From Sclerotiophoma versabilis (taxonomy: Eukaryota; Ascomycota; Dothideomycetes; Pleosporales; Didymellaceae): a DNA stretch of 64,000 bases. The notes under the pieces were generated by a model. It was not told the DNA's origin. It searched no databases and saw only the letters and a list, made by a program, of their open reading frames with translations. The position numbers and the translations under genes are program-made. The DNA is taken from contig JAAROD010000087.1 of the NCBI GenBank assembly GCA_012274445.1, positions 186,001 through 250,000 on the forward strand. The letters run 5' to 3'. Below, one piece after another: positions 45,518-58,010 of this stretch (position 1 is its first letter; each line of letters opens with the position of its first letter).

Positions 45518-47551
45518 TCAGATCAGCGCCTCGCCCCTGAACATGGCGTCCCTCACTTCGCGAACCACGTCTGCGCGGTCGCCTGCGCCGAGCAGGACGA
45601 TGCCACGGCCTCTGCGGCCCATGCGGCCAGTGCGTCCGAGGCGGTGGATGAAGTCGATAGTGGTGTGCGGGACGTCGTAGAGGATAACGTGGCGCACGGA
45701 GACGGTATCGATACCCCTGGAGCCGAGGTCGGTCGTGACGATGACCTTTGTGTTGGGCAGAGATCTGGTGGTTGTAGTCTTGGACGGGTCGTCTTCTTCA
45801 GGGTCAGACTCTTTCTTCTGGCCGAACGAGGGCGAGATGGAGCCGTCGGTGAAGCTCGCGAGCGTCTTTGCCTGGCGGACGGGATCGGTGTCGCGGTGGA
45901 AGGCGAGGGCGTCGATGCCCTTTTTGCACAGATAGTCGGCCACGGCTTCGGTGTCTTCGCGCTCGTTGACAAAGACTAGGATGCGCTTCGTGTTCACCTT
46001 CTCGCCTCCCTCCTCGTCGTTGTACTCGCTCGCCGACTTTCCAATCTGCCATATGCTGTCGGCGCAGGCCAGCATCTTGTTCCCGCGGTAGGGGTCCTTG
46101 TTCACGTCGACGACGCCGAGCTGGACACGGCGTGGGATGGCGTGCAGATTCGGCGTGACGAGGCGTGTCATGTCTGGGAACTTGTCTGCCAGGAACTTGT
46201 CCAGGTATTTGGGGATGGTGGCGGAGCAGAGGACCAGCTTCTTGAGCGAGGGCGTGGCGCGGTCCAGGATCTCGGTGGTGCTCGGCTTGAAGGAGCGGTC
46301 GAAGAGGGAGTCGGCTTCGTCGCAGATCAGGTGGGTGACGCGGGCGAGGATGTTGGGGTTCGACTCGGCGATGGAGGCGAGCAGGGGCGGCGTGCTGATG
46401 ACGACGTCGACGCCGTGCTCGTTGAAGAGGCGGTTGCGGATGACGGTCGCGCTCATCTTGGCGCTGATGGGCGCGGCGCGGAACTTGACCGTGTGCGAGA
46501 GCGACTTGGCGACGGCGCCGACCTGGGCGACCAGCTCGGCGGAGGGCACGAGGATGACGGCGCGCGGGCGGGCAGGGTCGACGGCCTTGTTCACGCTCGG
46601 CTCGGGGACGTCGAACATGTCGTTGCGCTTGGCGGGGGGACTGGAGGCAGCCTCCTCGACGGCGGCGGCGGCGGCGGCGGCGGCAGCAGCCTCGTCTTCC
46701 TTCTCCTGGGCTTCTTCGCGCTTGATGGCGTCGAGGGTGGGGAGGAGGTAGGCGAGCGTCTTGCCGGAGCCAGTCTCGGCGGCGAGGAGGAAGGCGTCGG
46801 GGCCCGGGGCGTTCCTGGGCGCGGTCCGCGTGCGCTTCTCCTTGCGTAGGCCGAGGAGGGCGGGGATGGCGACGGCCTGGGCGGGGGTCGGGTTGCGGTA
46901 CTCGAGGTCGGGCAGGGCGTCCTTGACGGCGGCCTGCAGCGTGTCCAGCAGCGGGAACTTGTCGAAGGCGTCGTACTGCTCGAGCTTGCCCTTGACGGCC
47001 TTGCGCGAGGCGTAGGGGATCTCGTGCAGCGAGCGCTGCATCTTCAGGGCGTGGAACGAGTCGGGCCTGGTGCGCCTCTTGTCGCTGTCTCGCCCGCGCG
47101 GGTTCCTGGTGCGGTCTGGCTCTCGCCTGTCGCCCGCCCGCTCTCTCTCGCGCTCCAGCATCGGCGGTGCGCGCGTCTTGTTCAGGAACGCAAAGGCCTC
47201 CCTCGGCTTCCTCCTGGCCTTGTCGCCGCCCGCGCTGTCGACCGAGCCGGACAGCTGCAGCGTGTCGCGGCCGTAGGTGGGACGCTGTCGCGCGCGCTCG
47301 GCGTCGTCGCGGCCCCGGCCTCTGGGCGCGCCCAGCCGTGTGTTGAAGGAGGCGCGGGTGCGGTCGTTGCTGTCGTTGCGGTCGTTGCGGTCGTTGCGGT
47401 CGCTGCGGTCGCGGCGGTCGCGGCGGTCGCCCTGCACCTGGGTGTAGAGGCGGGTCTGGAGGCCTGGCGCGGCTCGCGGCGCTGTGCCCAGCAGCGAGCG
47501 CGCCTCGCAGAGGTCGCAGAGGGCGCAGACACGGGTGGCCTGGCGCAGCAT
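45518..47551 (-). CDS. MRH4: Mitochondrial DEAD-box RNA helicase (Mrh4)
   Basis: A single exon of 677 codons from ATG at 47551; the longer frame begins at GTG. The N-terminus (MLRQATRVCALCDLCEARSL, then many Arg) reads as a mitochondrial presequence. Low-complexity Arg-Asp-Asn repeats follow. Helicase motifs in order: Q-like (YRNPTPAQAVAIPALL), I (AETGSGKT), II (DEAD in ICDEADSLFD), III (SAT), and VI (HRLGRTGRMGRRG). An Ala-rich insertion of about ten residues lies after motif I. Yeast Mrh4 is needed for assembly of the large mitoribosomal subunit. The first 180 residues are poorly conserved in this family. Confidence 0.9.
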   Translation of the reverse strand: MLRQATRVCALCDLCEARSLLGTAPRAAPGLQTRLYTQVQGDRRDRRDRSDRNDRNDRNDSNDRTRASFNTRLGAPRGRGRDDAERARQRPTYGRDTLQLSGSVDSAGGDKARRKPREAFAFLNKTRAPPMLERERERAGDRREPDRTRNPRGRDSDKRRTRPDSFHALKMQRSLHEIPYASRKAVKGKLEQYDAFDKFPLLDTLQAAVKDALPDLEYRNPTPAQAVAIPALLGLRKEKRTRTAPRNAPGPDAFLLAAETGSGKTLAYLLPTLDAIKREEAQEKEDEAAAAAAAAAAVEEAASSPPAKRNDMFDVPEPSVNKAVDPARPRAVILVPSAELVAQVGAVAKSLSHTVKFRAAPISAKMSATVIRNRLFNEHGVDVVISTPPLLASIAESNPNILARVTHLICDEADSLFDRSFKPSTTEILDRATPSLKKLVLCSATIPKYLDKFLADKFPDMTRLVTPNLHAIPRRVQLGVVDVNKDPYRGNKMLACADSIWQIGKSASEYNDEEGGEKVNTKRILVFVNEREDTEAVADYLCKKGIDALAFHRDTDPVRQAKTLASFTDGSISPSFGQKKESDPEEDDPSKTTTTRSLPNTKVIVTTDLGSRGIDTVSVRHVILYDVPHTTIDFIHRLGRTGRMGRRGRGIVLLGAGDRADVVREVRDAMFRGEALI

Positions 47552-48059
47552 GTCGGGGTCGAGAGGGTGTGCGAGGTCACAGCACGTCTGCAGAAAGCCA
47601 TGCACCTGCTTCTCTCACGTGCGCCCGCTGCGGCAGCTTTTTTGGCGCCACCTAGCGCGAACCGTCTGGCGTCCCGCGCCCGACGCCAGACGCCAAGCAG
47701 TGGCCAAGCTGCGGCCGTCGCTGGGGCAACCTCCTCCACACCGTGTTGACAAACTGCCTTGATTGACCCCCGGCCGATCAAGAGCCTACAAGTGCCTTAT
47801 CTCAGCCGCACAGCCCATCCTTTCCTCGCGCCCACGACATCAACAAAGCGCTCGCGCTGCTTCTGCCCTTCGCTTCTTTGTCCGTGTTCGCTCGCTTTGA
47901 GTGCGCATCTTTGTTGATTGTTTGCCGGCCCTGTGTTGACGGCTGCCACCCGCCTGCACCACGCCGCCTCGAGGGCGCCGCCATCCTTTGCAGCCCCTCC
48001 AGCAACGCACCCACCCGTGCTGCGCTCTCCCCCAGCAGTGCCAGTGCCCGCGCCTCATC
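47552..48059. promoter_or_regulatory. Divergent MRH4/BUD4 promoter region
   Basis: 508 bp between divergent start codons. GC-rich near MRH4, C/T-rich leader toward BUD4. No TATA box recognised; inferred from layout. Confidence 0.35.
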
Positions 48060-51000
48060 ATGTCTCGCAACGAAGCGGTAAGCTGCCCAACTTCCCCCCC
48101 ACACGCGCCATCCTGAACGCGTGCAGGTGTCGCCGCTGCGCATAAACAAGACGCCCACTCCCTCGCCCGCAAAGGGCAGCGGCCGTCCGCTCTCAGAGAT
48201 TGGCTCTGGCGAGCGCCGGAGAAACTCTCCCAGCTTCGACCAAACCACAAAGGTAGGCGCCCATCTCGCTGACCCGCTGTGTCGTGCCTCGGCTCGTGCT
48301 GACGACGGCCAGCGCATGTACCTCCCCAAAGAGACTTCGCCCTTTGGCTCCTCGCCTTTCCAGAACAGCCCGCGACTGTTCTGGAAAGAGCAGACGACCT
48401 CTCCGCGCGACCGCTTTGAGAACTCGGAGAACAGCCTCAACGAGGACTCGCAGCTGCCACTGTCGCCCAAGCGCAACTCGATCGAGAACCTCAAGAAGCA
48501 GGCCCGTGTCAAGAACAGCGGCATCTTCGCAAAGGAGCAGCTGCACACTTACGACCCCACATTGGTCCAGCCCTTGGACCGACCGCTTGCTGCTGGCCGG
48601 CCGCTGAGCACTTCGGTCCAGGGCAACGCCTTTGGTGGCGCCGGCCTCAACGGCCTGCGCCAGCACGATCCATCTCCAGAGAAGGGCCACCACCGCCGTG
48701 GCGAGAGCTTGAACAACATCCCCACACTCAGCTCCATCAAGACATCGCCAGCAAAGCTGCCCACACAGTCCACATTCAGCTCGCCCTTCTCTTCACCGAC
48801 CAAGGATCGCCCCTCGTCATCAGCTGGCCGCGCATCTCCCACAAAGTCTTCTCTTGTCAACAACGGCCGCTTCAACTCACCTCAGTACAACCCTGACTCG
48901 AGTGTCCTGTCAGATGACGACGAAATGAAGCACCAGACACCCCGCGCTCTGCGCCGCCATGCTAAGAGTGTGACCTTCGACGCTGCTCCGCCCACAGTCA
49001 CAGAGTACGAGCTGGTCACACCCGACCCTTCAGCAGCATCCGGCTCGCGAGAGGGGAGCTACGAGGAGACAGATGACGAGGAAGACGAGATGAGCTTCGA
49101 TCAGGACGACAGTTTCGATGCCTCTCTAGAAGATACCGACAAGACACCGGTTGTTCTTCCTGAAGATTGGCGTCACGTGAGCCCAGACAACGCAAATACT
49201 TCCTTGACTGACCTCTACGATGATGTCTTTGATGGGCGCGAGACCAGCCCGTCGGCAGCCGCTCAGCCTAACGGTGCTACCAACGGCTCGCGGCATGGCT
49301 CACAACACTCAGAGGGTTCACCGAGGCCACTTCCACCTCTACCTGGTATGAACCTAAATCGACCGGGCTCGAGCAGCGGCGAGGCGTCCAGGTCACTGCC
49401 CCAGCTTCCCCCCGCCTCTGGTTTTTCCAAGGCCGATCTCATGAGCAGGCGCGAAAGCTCCATGTCTCTGGAGGATAGGCTGCGTCTCATGAACTTTGAC
49501 GGCGACCGTGACACCTCTACACCCACACAGGAAAGCCACAATAAGACTGCTGGCAACGCGATGGAAGTCCACGTCGATGAGGTCGACGACGATGCGTCAG
49601 TACTGACTGCGGACAATGAACAAGACCCTTCGATCCCTCGCATCTCGCGCGAGTCGATCCTGCGCAGGGTGAAGAGCCAGAACTTCGATGACCGTGAGGA
49701 CAGCTATGCCTACGACGCCGAGTCGAGCCCTGAGCGCAGCTACGGAAACCTAGCCGATCTGGATCCTGACGTCCCCATCCCCTCTCGCGAGTGTTCGTCC
49801 AACTTCGATGAGACCGCACACCAGGCTCAGACTGTGCAGGAGACAGAAGCCGACAGCGTTCTCGATGCCTACCAGGATGTAGATGGCTCGGCGATTTCTC
49901 AGCTCGACGACCACGAAGCCGAACCGTATGGTGGTGACGACTTTGAGCGTGAAGGCTCCGATAGCTCCGTCATTCGCCATCCCGTTAGAGACGAGATCGA
50001 AGAGGCGGGATCGTTCAGAGACGATGTCAGCGTAAGCCAGTACTCATCGCAGCCAGATGAGGAGCCCTATCGGGAGCCCGAGCAGCAGACTGCAGCACGG
50101 ACTGCCGAGCAGCCAGAGGAGCATCCTGAGGAGCAGCCAACCTCACAGAGTACCATTGACAGCTCAGGACCACCAACACCCATAGTCGCGCCTGAGTCTC
50201 CATCTGCAGCTGAGAAGAAGGCTCGCCAGGACGAGGTCTTTGCCAATTTCGACCGGGAGCAGTCGATGGACCTGAGTCTCGACCCTCTCAAGGCTTCTTT
50301 CGCAACAGCCCCAAGCCCTCTTGACACCGCCCCTAAGATGGAAGCCATGCGCGACTTTCTACAACGCCCTGGCACTCCTGATGCTACCGAGGGTGCTGAA
50401 GAAGAGTACGCTGGCTCTGACCCTGGCAGCCCTGATTCGGTCATTCGACACCCAGTTGTCATCTCACCTCCAGATGTTGACTCTGATCAAGAAGTGCCCC
50501 AGCGTGAGGCTACTATCCGAGGCACTGGCGGACACAAGCTGAGAACCCGTCCGTCCCTCATTCCCGACGAGGTTGACATGGCAGCCACTCGCCGACAAGT
50601 GAGCGGCACTTACCCTCCACCGGTTCCTGAGAGGAGCCCCAAGCGTCAATCTCTGAACTTTGAGATTGGCCATGTCGATGACGATTCTTCTCAGCTCAGC
50701 CTCGCTACCAGGGAGAGGCGCATGCTTGACCTGGACCTGGGTGACGATGAGAACGACCTTAGCTTCGGTCTTGACAATGAGTTTGATAAGATCATTGAAT
50801 CTCAAAAGGTAGACTCCCTTTCTTCTTTACCCGAATTCGCTTTCTCCCCAACGTCTGTGGCTGCGCGTCCTAATGCAGCCGCTCACATGTCAGGGAAATC
50901 GTTTGTATATACGTACAGTCCCACTAATACATCCGAACAGAAGGGTTATCTCATGCGAGAAAACACAAAGGTGGTCGTTGCCAGCAGCCGACAGTTCAGT

Positions 51001-52819
51001 GACGAAGCGCGCCTGGCCGATACTCCCGCTGCTACTGATCCTGCTACTGGCGAGAAGCTTGCTAAGGCACCAGCTCGCAAGGCTAGCGGAAGCAAGCAGG
51101 CATGGACGACCGAGCCATGGAACGGCAAGGCCCGTCGCAAGAGCCTACGAACTGCATCTGGAGCTCGCAAGGCCCGCATATCTGGTGTTGCACCTCCTCT
51201 CCCAGGGCAAGAGTCTGCTGTTGCTGCTGGTCTAGATGCTGTTACTGAGCAAGGTGATGCCGAGTTTGAGGATGGTGAGGAGCGTGGTCGTGTGTTCGTC
51301 AAGGTGATTGGTGTCAAGGATCTCGACCTGCCGCTGCCGAAAAGTAAGTGTACCGAGACAACCACTAATGCAACGCTAACATTACCTTGCAGCTGAACGC
51401 ACATGGTTCCAACTGACGCTTGACAACGGTCTGCACTGTGTCACAACATCATGGCTCGAGCTTGGGCACTCTGCCCCGATCGGACAGGAGTTCGAGCTCG
51501 TCGTTCTGGACGATCTCGAGTTCCAGCTCACCCTACAAACGAAGCTTGAGCCTCCAGCACGTCAACCTGAGGTATTTACAGCTGCACCTCCAAAGGCAGT
51601 TACCAAGAAGACCTCTGGCTCTACGTTCCGCAACCTTCTCTCTTCTCCCAAGAAGCGCAAGGAGCAGGAGCGACGCGCTCAGGAAGAGGCTGACCGTATT
51701 GCCCTTCAGCAGCAGCAAGAAGCTCAGGCTGCAGCCAAGCGTAACCAAAAGGCCACCGCTTGGGACCTTCTGCACGACCTGGTTGGTCAGGATGGGTCGT
51801 TCGCGCGTGCCTACGTCTGTCTCGGTAACTATGAGAGCCAGGCCTATGGACGTCCTCTGACTGTTGACATCCCCTGCTTCAACGAGTGGGCCGTCGACGA
51901 CAGCGGCGTCAGTAGTGTCAAGAGTAAGCGTGGTGGTGTTGTTCGACGACCGCCTTACCGCGTTGGTAAGCTTACCGTTCAGCTGCTCTACGTCCCCAAG
52001 CCAAAGAATGCGACCGATGACGACATGCCCAAGAGCTTGAACGCTTGCATTCGCGAGCTCAAGGAGGCTGAAGAAGTGAAGGGCAAGACTTGGGAGGGTC
52101 ATCTGAGTCAGCAAGGTGGTGACTGCCCGTACTGGCGTCGCCGTTTCTTCCGCCTCGACGGCACAAAGCTTACAGCTTTCCACGAAACAACACGGCAGCC
52201 ACGTGCTACCATCAACCTTGCAAAGGCAACCAAGTTGCTAGATGACAAGAGCGCGCTCAAGCAACCATCTTCTACCAAGACCGGTGGCCGTCGCAAATCC
52301 GCGTTTGCTGAAGATGAAGAGGGCTACATGTTCGTTGAAGAGGGTTTCCGCATCCGCTTTGCCAACGGCGAGGTCATCGACTTCTACGCTGATGACCGCG
52401 ACCAAAAGGAGGGCTGGATGAAGGTTCTGTCGGAGTGCGTTGGAAAAGACATTGCTTCTGGCAAGGCCTGGACCCATATGGTGCTCGAGAAGGAGCGCAA
52501 GGAGAAGGCACAGAAGCCTAAGTCGCAAGCCGGAGCGCCCAGCCCAAGGTCGAGGCCGCTACACGAGGGTGGAAATGCCAACCGTCGGCCATCTCACGGC
52601 CGCACACAGTCGCACGAGGTCTACAGCAAATCGACCCCGTCGAGCCCTGTAAAGCCAGCACACGCACGAACGCAGTCGTTTGCGCCAACACCACCACCAA
52701 AGGAGCGTGACCCTCGCATGGCACCTGCACCAGCACCACGACCAAGGCCGCAAACGCAGATGCAACCCAACACGGGTAGCAATAGTCGCCGAGACCAGGT
52801 TCGATCGATGATCTTCTAA
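48060..52819 (+). CDS. BUD4: Bud4-type anillin-like septation protein
   Basis: Predicted 1489 residues from exons 48060-48077, 48127-48252, 48313-50808, 50941-51343 and 51393-52819. The first exon is only six codons. Introns of 60 and 132 bp (48253-48312 and 50809-50940) are multiples of three without stops, so retention would be silent in frame; good splice sites and the resulting QKKGYLMRENTKVVVAS junction support removal. The N-terminal 900 residues are acidic and disordered. An anillin-homology region (TWFQLTLDNG to LLYVPKPKN) and a C-terminal PH domain (WEGHLSQQGGDCPYWRRRFF) follow. Bud4 organises septins and the cytokinetic ring, and marks septation sites in hyphae. Confidence 0.9.
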
Positions 52820-53449
52820 GCATTTCCTCTATCACCAAAGCATATCGATACCTATCGCTACGCTTTCCTCTTGGATATTCACTTACATGCTTCTTCGCTT
52901 CGATGTAGGTTCTACAAAGACTAAGATTGCGGTTCTTGCGACGGCGACGGCGCCGAAGTGCTGTGCACTCTGCTGATGGAACTATTCATTTGGATTCGAC
53001 TACACACTCATCCGGATCGAAGCTTGTATAAGCCTTTTGGCTACACGCCATTTCGTCGACTCGAGATCAATAATGGGTTAGGAGACGAGTCTGGGATGTT
53101 CTTGTTATACCTGTAATTGTTGTACGCATTCTCCTATCGTCACATGTTTGGGTTGGCTGTATTGTTTGGCGTGTCTGGCGTTGGAGGTGCAATGCATCAG
53201 CGATTTCACGACTGTTCTGTTTAATGATTGCAGACGATGGAACGAGTCAGGGGAGTAGGAGAGAATACACATGACTTGAAACACTTCCCTCTTATGAATA
53301 CAAGTGAATCAGCATAAGGACTACTAATCCGCAGTTGTGTTGCCTGGACAGGGTTGATTGAGGAGAACTCATACAAACTTAGATTGCTTGGGGTATCAGG
53401 TCGTCACCATAATATATATATAATACATCAACAACTGAGCCCGGCTCGG
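52820..53449. other. Convergent 3' flanks, 0.6 kb
   Basis: BUD4 and a minus-strand gene end toward this stretch. An AT-repeat tract lies near 53408-53424. No gene was seen. Confidence 0.6.
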
Positions 53450-55916
53450 CTACACCACCGCAGCTCCTTGCCTCGATGACGGTGAGGCCAGTTTCTGACC
53501 TCTCCTCGTAATCAAGCCTGGAGCTCCAAGACCCAGTGTCACACGTGTGCTGTTAATTAGAGGCACAGGAGCAGCCGAGCTCGTCGGTTCCTTCCCAACC
53601 GTCGATGCAATGCTCAACGTCTCCATTTCAATCTCGGAATCAACAGCACGTCCACGTTCACGTCTACGAACACGGTCACCGCCAGGATGAAGCTCGACAG
53701 CATCCTCTCTCTCCTGCACACCAACCAGACCGTCAACAGGGGCGAGTTTCTGGCGCTCCCCCTGCCCCGTGGTCTGGAACGGCGGCAACAATCCTGGATC
53801 CAGGCTTGCTGCTACCCTTGCGATGGCCATGGAATCCAGCGTCCGCGTCCACGCCGGCCACATGTAGATGCAGCACCCCACCCACAGCAATCCGGTCACG
53901 TGCACGGCCACGATGATTGACAGGATGATCTGCGAGGGCAGCGCGATGCTTGGTTTTCGCACCGTGGCGCCTGGCGCTGTGTAGATCTCGCGCCCTACGT
54001 CTTCGCTCCAGGGTAGCAGGCGCGTGGATGCCGTCGTTAGTATTGCTTGGTTGGATAGGAACATGGCGACGCGGAGGCGATACTCGGCGGCGTCTTTGTC
54101 TGTCCATCCATAAAGGAGACCGCGCGAGGCCGTGTGTAGGCCGCGCAGACCGCCGCTGAGGCAGTGTCTTTTGTCGGAGTCGGTTTGTGCAGAATAGCTT
54201 TCGCGCGCAAAGGGAATTCTCTCGCACAGCGGTTCGATAAGGGCGAGCTGGTCCGAGTTGGATGCCTCGAGTGCGTCGTCGTCTTTCCCGATTGTCAGGT
54301 TGGAGACCGAGTGCGTCCAGGAGTCTGTGCCGAAGAGCGCGAGCACAGATGTCATCAAAGGCCCAGACATGTTAGTGAAGACCAATGGTGAATCGTAGTT
54401 TGTGCGGGGATCGGGTGTGGGTCGTGCGCCTCCTCGGATGTTGTCCCTGTCATGGTCAGCTTTTAAGAAAAGATGTAATGTAATGCATGGTACATGGTAT
54501 TGGTGGAGCACGAGGGATTTATGGGCCGTGGTAGTAACTCACTCTTCCGACGGAATGTACCCCGGCTTGTATCCTTCGTCGCCATATTCGGACTTGAAGA
54601 AGTCATTGAACTGGTAGTCGTCGAGTGGCGGGCCCGCGCTGGGCCACTTCTCCAGCAACGGACCATGGACTCCCCTATTGTGGGTGTTGCCAAGCTCGAA
54701 ATACCCTCTAGTCGTCTGCGCAGTGCAGTGAAGTACGCCATCATCCCGCTCATCCCGACTGGTGGTCCTTGTATATTTGAGAAACAGCTCTTCAGACAGC
54801 TCCTGGCGGTTGCGACTCAGCGTCCACGGATATTTTGCCACATCTCCGGGTACACAGATGTCGACGGTCATGTTGAATGAAGTGTAGTAATCGCTAGCGT
54901 AGTCGAAGGATGCCTGGAAAGGGTTTGAGCCTGAACAAGTAGAGGGATACTCGGAGGCTGTCAGGTTGTTACACGAGAGAGAAGAGTTGAGCCGCATGAT
55001 GTGTTCACGAAGGACGCCGGTCGTAGTGTCAGCCCTAAGAGCGGCAACGAAGCCTGAGTTGTCGCTGGAGTCGATCCTTGCTGGGTTGCCAAGGCCAGTT
55101 TCGTTGTCAATCTCCTGCCATAGATAGGGCTGCGTATCTCTGCTGGAGATTGTGGACAAGTCGCGAATGATGCGCGACATCATGTATGGTGCTGGGACGA
55201 CTGCCATCTGCGCCGGCTCCAGATCGATTCCGATCTGACTGTAACCTTCCGACAGCCTAGGGTTGAACTCGCAATTGGTTATGCGGTAGCCCGGTTCTCT
55301 AACGTAGCTTGTATCCTGACAGCTCGGAATGGTGATTTCTTCCCATGGAGCCAGAAGCTGGAACAGTGGATATTGAACGGCACCTATCTTGTCAGCAGAG
55401 TATAGCGCGTAGGCCTGGGTCGAACTCACCAAGGACTACTAGAGCCGCACCCGCAAGCACGAACCGGGACACCGATACACTCCCAGCCTCCCAACTCCAA
55501 AGCAGGTCGTGAATCATCCCCAAATCACACCATGCCCGATCTGCAAGATTGAACAAGTGCCTAACACTTAACTGCTGGCCTGAACGTCTCCTCTGGGCAA
55601 ACACTACCGCAGCTTGCGCAATAATCGACGAAGTGATTGGGATGGCGAGAATCGCTGCAACGGCGTTCATAATGGGTATCGCTTTTGCCCATCCTTGGAT
55701 AAGCTTGTACTCCTTGTACGTGAAGCCCGGCGCGTATGTCCAGGATGATTTCGTCAACGGACGATAGTTGAGAATCACCGTGATGATCCATGGTATCAGG
55801 ACGAGTGGGATATAGAAGGCGAGCAGTAGGAATGCGCGTTTGTGGGCGCGCAGCAGCGGTCTTTGCTTATCCACCACCGCAGCCGGCCGTTGCACGTGAC
55901 GGTTATGGTCGCTCAT
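53450..55916 (-). CDS. Unrecognised multi-pass membrane protein with a large extracellular loop (774 aa)
   Basis: Three exons, 55916-55430, 55383-54543 and 54446-53450 (introns 46 and 96 bp), sum divisible by three. Start chosen at MSDHNRHVQ; longer readings begin upstream at GTG or at less likely Met codons. Three hydrophobic spans in the first 160 residues (FLLLAFYIPLVLIPWIITVI; AIPIMNAVAAILAIPI; RFVLAGAALVVLG). A long Cys- and Asn-rich region with N-glycosylation sequons (NSSL, NMTV, NMSG, NLTI) follows, then a C-terminal span (LPSQIILSIIVAVHVTGLLW) and a cytosolic tail. The layout resembles a widespread filamentous-fungal unknown family. No enzymatic motif seen. Confidence 0.8.
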
Positions 55917-56454
55917 CTTAAGGTAATTCCGACCACGAACCGCGGGGCATCGCGACATAGTAAGGCTCCGGTGTTGCTCACTCCAAAGCACCGTGCCCCC
56001 TTTCCAAGAAAATTTCCAAGAAAATTTCCAAGAAAGGCGTCCATCTTGCTGTGTCTTGTTCATCTTGTTTAGGAGACTGGTGGCCTTAAAATCAATCATA
56101 CTTGCCGCGTTTTGGTGTTGCACCGCCCTTAGCTTCGCCGTTTATCCGTTCGCCACAATTGGTGGTGCCACAACCTTAATCGGTACCAACAGGGGTCTGT
56201 TTCCCCGACTGTGCTGTCGAGAACGGGAGATTAACATGAGTAGCGCGCAGATCATAAAGCACTTCTTAGTGATTGACCTAAAAAAAAAAAGCTGTGGGAC
56301 AACTCCATGATGTCTGTCGACTCTTCGAACCTGGCACAAAATCCTACAAAAACCGTAATCAATCCAAGGGTATTACTGGATTTTAGCGGAATGTCTCATG
56401 CACGCCATACTCTTACAGATACTCTCACAGTGACCTCGCGGTCCAGCACCATGC
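55917..56454. other. Intergenic 0.5 kb with a 12 bp tandem repeat
   Basis: It holds the promoter of the multi-pass protein gene and the OMA1 3' flank, with three copies of a 12 bp unit at 56001-56036 and a run of ten A near 56281. Confidence 0.6.
56001..56036 (-). repeat. 12 bp tandem repeat (three copies)
   Basis: TTTCCAAGAAAA repeated three times (the last unit ends in G), about 85-120 bp before the start codon at 55916. Each unit contains the palindromic half-sites TTC and GAA three bases apart. It might bind a dimeric factor or be a neutral slippage product. Confidence 0.7.
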
Positions 56455-57548
56455 TCACCATCTCCCAAATTCGCCTCCAAACCCACCCATCGCACCCTTA
56501 AAACTATTAAGATATTGCCCCGTCCCCGCGCACTCACTCGCCTCCGCCTTCTCATGCGCTTTGGGCAACCACTCCCTGATCTTCTCCTCCCTGTTGTGAT
56601 TACTTGGATGTGTGCTTAGGATCTGAGGCGGCCCGTGCTGTCCACTCTTCTCCATCCTCGCCCAAAATTCCATGGCTGCTTCAGGACGATAGCAGGCTTG
56701 CGCGGCCATCAAGAGCCCGATGTAGTCTGCTTCGGCTTCGTGTTTGCGCGACGCGGGCATGGAGAGGAAGAGTTGCAGAATCATGTTTGCGCTGTAGAAG
56801 GAAACATCGAGGGCGAGAGAGGCGAGGATTGGGATCAAGATCAAGGGGGCTTGGGACATGCGTTCGCTAAGGTTCAAGTCAGCAAGAGCTCGTGCAATAG
56901 GAATGGAGGAAAGGGAGAGTAGGCTCACGCAGTATGATGTGCAACCACGTGCGCAATCTCGTGTCCCAGCACCGCTGCAATTCCGTCCTCGTCCCTACAG
57001 TGCGGAAGTATGCCGGTGAAGACGAAGACCTTGCCGCCAGGCACCACAAACGCATTCATCTCGGGGCTATCGATGACATGCACCTCCCACGCCATCTCAC
57101 TCAGTCCCTTCCCTTCGCGAAAGGCAAACGGCAATAGCCGCTCTAACACTCTCTTCACCATGCGACTCCGGGGGTCACTTTCATCCAGGAACCTCCCAGC
57201 ATACTGCTGCTTGATTTCCGCGACGGTGCTCTCGCCCAGCGCCTCTTCGATCTTCGTGGGGATGAAGTTGAACCGCCGCCGTCCTGAGACGGGAACTTCT
57301 TCCAGGTTCAGCAGGTAGACTGTTGCACCGCCTGCGGTTATGATGCCCACATCTCGGTAGAAGGTTGGGCGGGCGGCCCAGTTGTAAAAGAAGGAGGATA
57401 TGCCGGAACGTGCGGTGAAGCGTTGGTATTGCGGGCCACCACGGCCGAACGGGATCTTCTGATATGTCCGGAAAGGCACATGGTTGAACGTTGTGTGTGT
57501 AGGCTTGAATAAGGTGCGGGGGAGGGCTCGAGAGCGTATGTGGTACAT
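56455..57548 (-). CDS. OMA1: Mitochondrial metalloendopeptidase Oma1
   Basis: Two exons, 57548-56929 and 56866-56455 (62 bp intron), give 343 residues. An N-terminal Arg-rich presequence (MYHIRSRALPRTLFKP) is followed by a membrane span (DVGIITAGGATVYLLN). The M48 zinc-protease core follows: NAFVVPGGKVFVFTGIL, the zinc motif HEIAH at about residue 198, a second hydrophobic segment (LILIPILASLALDV), and the third ligand in RKHEAEADYIGLLMAAQA. Oma1 sits in the inner mitochondrial membrane and cuts proteins under stress. All catalytic residues are present and the length is normal. Confidence 0.94.
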
Positions 57549-58010
57549 TTTGGTGTGCGAGCGTGACGGGGCGGCTGAACAGGTAGCTAAAGGCAGCTGT
57601 CAAGTGGCACGGTGGTGACGTCTGAAGTCCGCGGGAGTGCCAAGAATGTGGGGAAGTTCAATGGCGCAGATGGAAATAACCTAACCAGTTGAAGTGGCCA
57701 ATGGTTCATGCTTGATATTACCCAATTCTTACGACCCTTCTGATACTGTACAGTGATGGAATCTACTTGTCTCCCATAAATCCTTTCGTAAAGATGCCCA
57801 CTGCTGATGACTACGCCCAAGCGCAACCCAATCGACAACACCCCAAACAGTAAGTCAATATGTTGCGTATAAATACTCCTTGCGCCGCTTAGAAATGCTG
57901 TGCCATGTCCATGTCTTGCGCCGTGTTTGCTTGCTTTAGATACGTGTCGCTCGTTTGCCCCGTGCTCGACCGTCACGCCATTTCGTCCTTGTGAGTGAGG
58001 GACGAGTGTA
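57549..58010. other. Intergenic 0.46 kb, no gene seen
   Basis: It contains the OMA1 promoter and the SET9 3' flank. The 160-codon minus-strand frame at 57587-58069 has no family features. Confidence 0.55.

Noticed and set aside
46098..46849. Two long plus-strand frames antisense to MRH4
   Set aside because: They are shadows of the GC-rich helicase gene; their sequence has no family features.
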